Below are positions 1-4,081 of a stretch of 5,587 nucleotides of DNA, piece after piece (positions within the stretch are counted from its first letter, which is position 1; every line of letters starts with the position of its first letter). Source of the DNA: Clostridiales bacterium. Lineage in GTDB: Bacteria; Bacillota; Clostridia; Saccharofermentanales; UBA5734. The notes beneath the pieces were generated by a model. The model had not been told where the DNA came from, searched no databases, and was given only the letters and a program-made list of their open reading frames with translations. A program made the translations under genes and the position numbers. Where the stretch lies: NCBI GenBank assembly GCA_003532195.1, contig DOFA01000127.1, forward strand, positions 4,852 to 10,438, read 5' to 3'.

Positions 1-133
1 GCCGGTTCAGCCGCTCCAGGGCGGCGGCGTTGGTGCCGGCTGCAAAGACGATCCAAGATCCCTGAGCCGATAGTGCCTGGACGCACAGCTCGCCAAGTCC
101 GCCGGTCGCACCGGTAAAGAATGCATATTTCAT
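1..133 (-). CDS. Short-chain dehydrogenase/reductase, N-terminal fragment (cut by window edge)
   Basis: Only the first 44 codons are inside the window; the rest lies to the left. The protein starts MKYAFFTGATGGLGELC, and residues 7-14 (TGATGGLG) fit the TGxxxGxG dinucleotide-binding motif of the SDR Rossmann fold, directly after a short beta strand as expected. The family uses NAD(H) or NADP(H) for oxidoreduction, or sometimes acts as an epimerase; the fragment does not show which substrate. The ATG is supported by GGAGG (minus strand, 139-143) five bases upstream. The gene has the same orientation as the permease at 355-1794, but a 221-base gap with a terminator-like hairpin lies between them, so it is probably a separate transcript. 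I did not find a convincing -35/-10 pair for it; a TATTATGCT stretch near 209-217 is only suggestive. The SDR call is firm; the exact function is unknown. Confidence 0.85.
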   Translation of the reverse strand, partial: MKYAFFTGATGGLGELCVQALSAQGSWIVFAAGTNAAALERLNR

Positions 134-231
134 AGGCGCCTCCAGGTGTTTCTGACTGGTTGCCGATCATTGTGCCCGGCTTCAGGCGAGGTTGATCCTT
201 ATCTTTAGTCTAGCATAATATTCCATGAAAA

Positions 232-262
232 GGACGGCTGCCGGCAGAACTGGCAACCGTCC
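232..262 (-). terminator. Probable intrinsic terminator downstream of the permease gene
   Basis: Read on the minus strand, GGACGG (257-262) pairs with CCGTCC (232-237). The stem continues as TGCC/GGCA after one mismatch, with a loop of about 9 bases. Four T residues follow immediately (228-231 on the plus strand are AAAA). It lies about 95 bases past the permease stop and before the dehydrogenase start, which suits ending the permease transcript. The T tract is short, so termination may be partial. Confidence 0.55.
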
Positions 263-282
263 AGGCCGCGTCAGGATTTCAT

Positions 283-345
283 AACACAACTTTCTCGCAG
301 GCTTTTCGGCGCTTCCCCCGCTCAGCGGGGTGGAAAAGTTGTGTT
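283..345. repeat. 63-base inverted repeat (long hairpin) just past the permease stop codon
   Basis: A perfect 11-bp outer stem, AACACAACTTT (283-293) with AAAGTTGTGTT (335-345), encloses a second perfect hairpin: CCCCGC (316-321), loop TCA, GCGGGG (325-330). An alternative inner pairing, CTTTTC (302-307) with GAAAAG (333-338), would compete with the outer stem. It begins ten bases after the permease stop on the minus strand. There is no T tract at either end, so it is not a standard intrinsic terminator. It could protect the 3' end of the permease mRNA, block downstream transcription with help, or be a small palindromic mobile repeat. Confidence 0.6.
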
Positions 346-354
346 CTTATTTAA

Positions 355-1794
355 TCAGGCGCTGGTTTCCTCTTTCTTGCCGATGCTCAGAATCAGGTTG
401 AGCAGGATGCCGAAGATGGCCGCGCCGGCGATACAGGGAACATCGATGCCAAAGAAGGGGATATTGCCGCCGAACGCGTATTGGCCGCCGATGCCGATGA
501 CCATGATCGTGGAGATCACGGCGATGTTTTTGGCGCTGAACATGTCGACCTTCTTATCGATCATGATGGCGATGCCTTGGGCGGCAATCGCGCCGAAGAG
601 GTAAATCTCAAGCCCGCCGATTACTGCGAGCGGAATCGCATAGATGGCTTGGATCAGCGGGGTGAAGAAGGAAATGACCATGGCGATGATCGCAGCGACA
701 ATGAGAACGGAGATGGAGAAAACCTTGGTAATGGCCATGGTGCTGATATTCTCGCCGTAGTTTGTGCCGGCCGGGCCGCCGACGAAACCGGAGACCATGT
801 CGGCAATTCCATCGCCGATCAGGTTGAGGTTCAGCTTGCCTGCCAGGTCGTATCTCTTGCCGGGCTGTTTCTTTTCCGCGACATTATTGACATAGATGTC
901 AAGCTGGTAGATATGCGCCGTCGATTCTGGAATTGTTGCGATGGCAATCGGCATGATCGCCACTAATGCTTCCAGCGAATACTTGGGCAGCGTGAAGGCC
1001 GGGACGGCGAACGGTCCCAGCGTCCACAGGGAAGAGGAGATGGCTTCAGCCGGAATTGAACGGAATAAATTGAAATCCGTGCCGCCGGCCGCATAGATCA
1101 CCCCTGCCGCAGCACAGCCGACCGCTGCGCCGAGCAGCAGCGGCAGCTGGCCGAGAAAGCCTTTGAGATAGCGCGAGAACAAAATGGTCGAGATCAGAGT
1201 GATCAGGGACACGGCCCAGACCCAACCGCTCGCGGCCACACCTGTGGCGGCAGAATTGGGCGCCGCGTCGGCAATGGCGTTTTTGGCCAGGGACAAGCCG
1301 ATGATCATGGCGATCGAGCCGGTGATCGAAGCCGGAAGGATCTTTTCAATGGAATGCTTGCCGAAGAATCGAATCAGCAGGCCGGCAGCGATCGATACGA
1401 GACCGGACATGATGATGCCGAACTGGGCGTAAGAAATCGCTTCGCCGGGCATGACCGTGGTTTTGTGGTCCAGCCAGGAGGTAAGTTGAGCCAAGGCATC
1501 GGGGCTAAGTTTAGCTGTGATGGCCTGGCTGGTCATCAAGCTGATGACGGCAGTCAGGTAGGAGAAACTGGATCCATAATAAAGAGGTATTTTTCTGCCG
1601 GTAACCAGGATAAAACACAAAGTAGCCAGGCCGCTGGCAAAGATGGTCGTCGAGACCTGAAAGCCGGTGATCAGGGCAACCGTGACTGTGGCGGGGAACA
1701 TGACGATGACTTGCTGCAAGGCGTACAGAATCAATTTCCAGAATGGCGGTCGTTCATCCGGTAAATAACCGACGGTCGGGGCGTCTCTTTTCAT
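355..1794 (-). CDS. uraA: NCS2-family uracil/xanthine permease (uracil-type)
   Basis: A 479-residue polytopic inner-membrane protein of the nucleobase:cation symporter-2 (NCS2/NAT) family, expected to import a nucleobase, most likely uracil, by proton symport. Hallmarks in order are an N-terminal PPFWKLILYALQQVIVMF segment (TM1), YYGSSFSYL (72-80, TM3), a TM8 acid-histidine pair E290 and H294 (PESTAH), and GGPAGTNYGENI (339-350) with E348. E290, H294 and E348 align with the uracil-binding E241, H245 and E290 of E. coli UraA. The glutamate in GENI is the uracil-type signature; xanthine carriers usually have Gln there. Two deviations stand out: the TM1 His of the QH motif is Gln (Q28), and the NAT-motif Gly is Ser (S351). 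The protein is about 50 residues longer than UraA, mainly through an insert near residues 92-121 between TM3 and TM4. The ATG is set by AGGAAGG eight bases upstream. A promoter at 2107-2135 and a roughly 300-nt structured leader precede it, which suggests attenuation. The exact substrate is inferred. Confidence 0.9.
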   Translation of the reverse strand: MKRDAPTVGYLPDERPPFWKLILYALQQVIVMFPATVTVALITGFQVSTTIFASGLATLCFILVTGRKIPLYYGSSFSYLTAVISLMTSQAITAKLSPDALAQLTSWLDHKTTVMPGEAISYAQFGIIMSGLVSIAAGLLIRFFGKHSIEKILPASITGSIAMIIGLSLAKNAIADAAPNSAATGVAASGWVWAVSLITLISTILFSRYLKGFLGQLPLLLGAAVGCAAAGVIYAAGGTDFNLFRSIPAEAISSSLWTLGPFAVPAFTLPKYSLEALVAIMPIAIATIPESTAHIYQLDIYVNNVAEKKQPGKRYDLAGKLNLNLIGDGIADMVSGFVGGPAGTNYGENISTMAITKVFSISVLIVAAIIAMVISFFTPLIQAIYAIPLAVIGGLEIYLFGAIAAQGIAIMIDKKVDMFSAKNIAVISTIMVIGIGGQYAFGGNIPFFGIDVPCIAGAAIFGILLNLILSIGKKEETSA

Positions 1795-1848
1795 AGATGA
1801 TACCTTCCTCTTCTTAAAATAGGGTCTGATTCCCGGGCTTTATCAAGA

Positions 1849-1867
1849 TCCCCGCTCAAGCGGGGGA
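1849..1867. repeat. GC-rich palindrome in the permease leader
   Basis: CCCCGCT (1850-1856) and AGCGGGG (1859-1865) form a perfect 7-bp stem with a two-base loop. In the permease transcript it sits about 55 nt before the start codon and carries the stop codon of the small leader ORF. It has no T tract after it on the minus strand (GGGGATCTTG), so it is not a stand-alone terminator. Its core closely matches the palindrome at 315-330, in the opposite orientation. Confidence 0.65.
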
Positions 1868-1951
1868 ATTTCCGGCTTCGTATTGACAAAAATACAAGAA
1901 AATACGGCGCATAACCGAATTGCCGATTATCTGCGCCGTCTGCTTTTGCAT
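1856..1951 (-). CDS. Possible 31-residue leader peptide upstream of the permease
   Basis: This is a short ORF within the permease leader whose product begins MQKQTAQIIGNSVMRRIF and ends EAGNSPA. It is preceded by a perfect AGGAGG (minus strand, 1959-1964) seven bases from the ATG, a better ribosome site than that of the permease itself. The strongest hairpin of the leader (1904-1939) lies wholly inside the ORF. The stop codon falls in the GC palindrome at 1849-1867. A ribosome translating the ORF would therefore melt or mask the hairpin, which is the logic of leader-peptide attenuators. There are no runs of regulatory codons and no recognisable domain. The only direct support is the ribosome site and the placement; it could also be a chance ORF. 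Confidence 0.45.
   Translation of the reverse strand: MQKQTAQIIGNSVMRRIFLYFCQYEAGNSPA
1889..1939 (-). terminator. Strong terminator-like hairpin (attenuator) inside the leader ORF
   Basis: On the minus strand, ACGGCGCA (1932-1939) pairs perfectly with TGCGCCGT (1904-1911). An upper stem (TAATCG with CGGTTA, including one G-U pair) continues after a 2-base bulge and closes a loop of about 6 bases, giving roughly 14 bp in all. The T-rich run ATTTTCTTGTATTTTTG follows at once (about 1887-1903). It lies about 110 bases before the permease start and downstream of the promoter at 2107-2135, so it should stop leader transcripts unless something prevents folding. Translation of the leader ORF over the stem is the obvious candidate. 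Confidence 0.65.
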
Positions 1952-1973
1952 CGTTAAGCCTCCTGCGGATAAT

Positions 1974-2009
1974 AAAAAAAAATAATCTTGCCGCTTCACC
2001 AACAAGATT
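1974..2009 (-). terminator. First terminator-like hairpin in the permease leader, with a nine-T tract
   Basis: On the minus strand, AATCTTG (2003-2009) pairs with CAAGATT (1984-1990) across a 12-base loop. It is followed by one A and then nine consecutive T (1974-1982 are A on the plus strand). The stem is only 7 bp and AT-rich, but the T tract is long. It sits just upstream of the AGGAGG of the leader ORF. It can act as a conditional terminator or as a pause site. Its 5' arm and loop can also pair with the loop of the upstream hairpin (2023-2064). Confidence 0.55.
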
Positions 2010-2019
2010 GCAATCATTC

Positions 2020-2064
2020 TGACACATCTGTCATCGGTCTTGAGTTGGGATCTGACAGGATGTG
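2020..2064 (-). promoter_or_regulatory. 5' leader hairpin with a competing alternative fold
   Basis: In the permease transcript, CACAT (2060-2064) and CTGTCA (2053-2058) pair with TGACAG (2028-2033) and ATGTG (2023-2027), an 11-bp stem with one bulged C and a 19-base loop. The 3' arm can instead fold on itself as TGACA-GATG-TGTCA (2020-2033), so the two hairpins exclude one another. The large loop contains CCAACTCAAG (2039-2048), which can pair with CTTGTTGG (1999-2006) in the first terminator. This is the geometry of a regulatory leader, but I do not recognise it as a named riboswitch. Confidence 0.4.
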
Positions 2065-2106
2065 CGTCTTGTCGGCATCACGGTACCGCTCATTAAAGCC
2101 AAATTC

Positions 2107-2135
2107 ATTGTATCCATATTAAGCCAGCTTGTAAA
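2107..2135 (-). promoter_or_regulatory. Sigma-70-type promoter for the permease
   Basis: On the minus strand, a -35 box TTTACA (2130-2135) and a -10 box TACAAT (2107-2112) are separated by exactly 17 bases. Each box matches the consensus at five of six positions. The predicted start is near 2100, giving a leader of roughly 300 nt before the permease ATG at 1794. No other pair this good was seen on this strand in the gap. Confidence 0.7.
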
Positions 2136-2188
2136 CAGATTTTTGCCCTGCCGGCATGCCGATTCATTGATTTTTTATAGAAGTCGGA

Positions 2189-2217
2189 TTGACATCATCG
2201 CCTGTTTACCGCAAGAT
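2189..2217 (+). promoter_or_regulatory. Weak candidate promoter for the ligase-like gene
   Basis: A perfect TTGACA (2189-2194) lies about 70 bases upstream of the ligase-like gene. With 17-base spacing the -10 position reads CAAGAT (2212-2217), a poor match; GATAGT (2215-2220) is better but needs a 20-base spacer. The -35 box and location are the only support. If it is used, an activator or a different start is likely. Confidence 0.3.
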
Positions 2218-2267
2218 AGTACTGTTCACGAGATCCTGCGGACCTGAAGAAAAGGGAGAGGTTGAAT

Positions 2268-3449
2268 ATGAAATATACGGGTGTTACAGCCAGAGGCATT
2301 CTGGCGCCGATTTTCCGCGAAGGCGACGACTTGGCCGGCATCGTGACGCAGAGTGTTTTGGGCGCTGCCGAGAAGGAAGGATTTCTGCTGAATGACGGGG
2401 ATATCATCGGCGTCACGGAAGCGGTGGTTGCCAGAACCCAGGGCAATTACGCGACCTGCGCGCAGATTGCCGCCGACATCCGGGCCAAATTTGGCGGCGA
2501 AACCCTGGGGGTTGTGTTCCCGATCATGAGCCGCAACCGCTTTGCGATTTTACTGAAAGCGATCGCAATGGCAGCGGGGAAGATCTATCTGCAATTTTCT
2601 TTCCCGGCCGATGAGGTCGGCAACCTGCTGGTCGACCGCGACCGGTTTGACCAGTCGAATATCAATCCATATTCAGATCATATGACCGAAAAAGAGTTCC
2701 GGAATATTTTTGATTATTCGGCAACCCGGCACCGCTTCACCGGGATTGATTATATTGAGTATTATAAGCAGCTGGGCGACAATATTGAGGTTGTTTTTTC
2801 CAACGATCCGACCTACATCCTGAAATGGACCAACGATGTTTTGACCTGCGACATCCACACCCGCAAGAGGACGCAAAGGCTGCTCCGGGAAAAAGGCGCC
2901 CGCGTCTATGGCCTGGATCAGATCCTGACTGAACCGGTCGGCGGCAGCGGATTCAATCCGCAGTTCGGCCTTCTTGGCTCCAATAAAGCCGCGGAGGACC
3001 GGGTCAAGCTCTTTCCCCGCGAAACCCAGCCGTTCGTTGATTCCCTGGCCGCCCGCCTCCTCCGGGAAACCGGCAAGCGCATCGAAGTCCTGGTTTATGG
3101 CGACGGCTGTTTCAAAGATCCTGTCGGCGGCATCTGGGAGTTGGCGGATCCGGTCGTCGCGCCGGCCTATACACCGGGATTGTCCGGCACCCCGAACGAA
3201 TTGAAAATGAAATACTTCGCCGATAACGAATTCAAGGGGCTGTCCGGCGAGAGCCTGGCCCAGGCCATGCGGAACCGCATCAAGGCCAAGGACCAGAACC
3301 TGGTCGGCCAGATGGATTCGCAGGGCACCACCCCGCGCCGGATTACCGACCTGGTCGGCAGTCTGTGCGACCTGGTCAGCGGCAGCGGCGACCGGGGCAC
3401 GCCGATTGTGCTGATTCAAGGGTATTTTACCAATTTCGCCAGCGAATAA
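2268..3449 (+). CDS. Coenzyme F420-0:L-glutamate ligase-like protein (CofE/FbiB superfamily)
   Basis: A soluble protein of 393 residues. The first 60 residues (MKYTGVTARGILAPIFREGD..., then NDGDIIGVTEAVVARTQGNY) match the N-terminal pattern of the F420-0:gamma-glutamyl ligase family (Pfam PF01996 type): a threshold GDD/L segment followed by a DGDI-VVT-K/A-VV-x-x-GR/N strand. Authentic CofE adds L-glutamate to F420-0 using GTP and is about 250 residues. This protein is about 140 longer, with a conserved-looking C-terminal part including DGCFKDPVGGIWELADPVV and GTPNELKMKYFADN. I recall similar 390-400 residue proteins in Bacillota that lack coenzyme F420, so an amide-bond ligase on another substrate is plausible and its real role is unknown. 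The ATG at 2268 is preferred over the in-frame TTG at 2262, because GGGAG (2254-2258) is nine bases from the ATG but only three from the TTG. No F420 biosynthesis genes are visible nearby. It is divergent from the permease. Confidence 0.8.
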   Translation: MKYTGVTARGILAPIFREGDDLAGIVTQSVLGAAEKEGFLLNDGDIIGVTEAVVARTQGNYATCAQIAADIRAKFGGETLGVVFPIMSRNRFAILLKAIAMAAGKIYLQFSFPADEVGNLLVDRDRFDQSNINPYSDHMTEKEFRNIFDYSATRHRFTGIDYIEYYKQLGDNIEVVFSNDPTYILKWTNDVLTCDIHTRKRTQRLLREKGARVYGLDQILTEPVGGSGFNPQFGLLGSNKAAEDRVKLFPRETQPFVDSLAARLLRETGKRIEVLVYGDGCFKDPVGGIWELADPVVAPAYTPGLSGTPNELKMKYFADNEFKGLSGESLAQAMRNRIKAKDQNLVGQMDSQGTTPRRITDLVGSLCDLVSGSGDRGTPIVLIQGYFTNFASE

Positions 3450-3488
3450 GCAGCGCCCCGGCGCAGCAGGGGAGAGCACCGGAAAGCC

Positions 3489-3512
3489 TATTGAAAATAG
3501 TATCAATATTTT
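3489..3512 (+). terminator. Weak AT-rich terminator-like hairpin after the ligase-like gene
   Basis: TATTGA (3489-3494) and TCAATA (3503-3508) pair across an 8-base loop and are followed by TTTT (3509-3512). The six-pair stem is nearly all AT, so it is a weak candidate, but it sits 40 bases past the stop codon and before a separate promoter for the next gene. A GC-rich GCGCC/GGCGC inverted repeat also lies just upstream, around 3453-3464. Confidence 0.3.
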
Positions 3513-3579
3513 AAATCATATTTATATCCGTATACCTGTCCGGCGGGATCATATGACGGATATCATGCGTCTAATGGAG

Positions 3580-3608
3580 TAGAAAATCTGCGGCAATCAA
3601 GGTATAAT
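3580..3608 (+). promoter_or_regulatory. Likely sigma-70-type promoter for the cupin gene
   Basis: A perfect TATAAT (3603-3608) has TAGAAA (3580-3585; four of six) placed 17 bases upstream. Transcription would begin near 3615, giving a leader of about 38 nt to the cupin ATG at 3653. This also argues against the earlier in-frame TTG at 3617 as the start codon, since it would sit at the transcript end with no ribosome site. Confidence 0.6.
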
Positions 3609-3652
3609 CGGTTTCATTGAATGTCCGCATGATCCAGGGGAGGCGACAGAAT

Positions 3653-4009
3653 ATGATAAAACGCGCGGAATCCATGATCGGCGAAATCCGGGAACGGATG
3701 CGGGGCGGTACCGGACAGGTAACCGTAACCCCCGTTTTCCTGCCGGGTGAATATCGGGGCAAAGCCCGGCTGATCGCCCGGATCACACTAAACCCCGGCT
3801 GCTCGATCGGGTATCACCAGCACCTGAATGAAGAGGAAATCTTTTATATCCTTAAAGGTGAGGCGGTGCTGGCCGACGGCCAGGAAAACAGCGAGCAGGT
3901 TTTACGGCCCGGGGACGCTTCGATAACCCTGGACGGACAATCCCATTCCATTCGCAACCCTGGCGGAGAACCGCTGGAATTGCTGGCTTTGATTTTACTC
4001 GACGCCTGA
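3653..4009 (+). CDS. Small single-domain cupin protein
   Basis: A 118-residue protein made of one cupin beta-barrel. Motif 1 is G49-x5-H55-Q-H57-x4-E62-x6-G69 (GCSIGYHQHLNEEEIFYILKG). Motif 2 follows PGD (86-88) as G95-QS-H98-SIR-N102. All four usual metal ligands (H55, H57, E62, H98) are present, so a bound divalent metal is expected. Stand-alone cupins of this size include sugar isomerases, dioxygenases and ligand-sensing proteins; nothing visible selects among them. The start is the ATG preceded by AGGGGAGG (3636-3643) nine bases upstream; the earlier in-frame TTG (3617) and ATG (3629) lack such a site. It has its own promoter at 3580-3608. Its stop codon lies in the first unit of a tandem repeat, and the YfhO-family gene follows after 72 bases, probably in the same transcript. 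Confidence 0.88.
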   Translation: MIKRAESMIGEIRERMRGGTGQVTVTPVFLPGEYRGKARLIARITLNPGCSIGYHQHLNEEEIFYILKGEAVLADGQENSEQVLRPGDASITLDGQSHSIRNPGGEPLELLALILLDA

Positions 4010-4065
4010 TTTGCCCGACGCCTGATTTAACCGGCGTTTTGATTTGCCCGGCGTTTTGATTTTGC
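4000..4065 (+). repeat. Four degenerate 16-17 bp tandem repeats between the cupin and YfhO genes
   Basis: Units run 4000-4015 (CGACGCCTGATTTGCC), 4016-4031 (CGACGCCTGATTTAAC), 4032-4048 (CGGCGTTTTGATTTGCC) and 4049-4065 (CGGCGTTTTGATTTTGC). Units 1-2 and units 3-4 are near-identical pairs, which suggests an early divergence followed by duplication. Unit 1 contains the last two codons and stop of the cupin, so the GACGCCTGA end is itself repeated. Units 2 and 3 can form a small stem (ACGCC 4018-4022 with GGCGT 4033-4037, followed by TTT), but it is weak for a terminator. Replication slippage is the simplest origin. Confidence 0.75.
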
Positions 4066-4081
4066 AGCGAGGAGAAAAAAT

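Noticed and set aside
481..966. Plus-strand open frame of 161 codons opposite the permease
   Set aside because: It is rich in Asp, Gly and His from antisense reading of a GC-biased membrane gene, has no ribosome site, and the permease on the other strand is clearly real.
1952..1975. PyrR-binding-loop candidate ATCCGCAGGAGGCT in the leader
   Set aside because: It resembles the UCC-NGNGAGG consensus by eye, but has one extra base in the loop and the flanking arms do not pair. The GGAGG is better explained as the Shine-Dalgarno site of the leader ORF.
1791..2027. Minus-strand open frame of 78 codons in the permease leader, overlapping the permease start
   Set aside because: It reads through the T9 tract and all hairpins, has no Shine-Dalgarno site or domain, and uses a different frame from the small ORF with the strong ribosome site.
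239..2156. Repeated palindromic octamer TGCCGGCA at 239-246 and 2149-2156, considered as an operator
   Set aside because: The first copy is explained by the terminator-like stem. Two copies of a GC palindrome in a GC-rich window are not enough to propose a regulator site.
2062..2247. Plus-strand open frame of 61 codons before the ligase-like gene
   Set aside because: It overlaps the divergent promoter region, has no ribosome site, and its product is not recognisable.
2673..3506. Minus-strand open frame of 277 codons opposite the ligase-like gene
   Set aside because: It is long but antisense to a protein with recognisable family motifs, and has no ribosome site or known domain.
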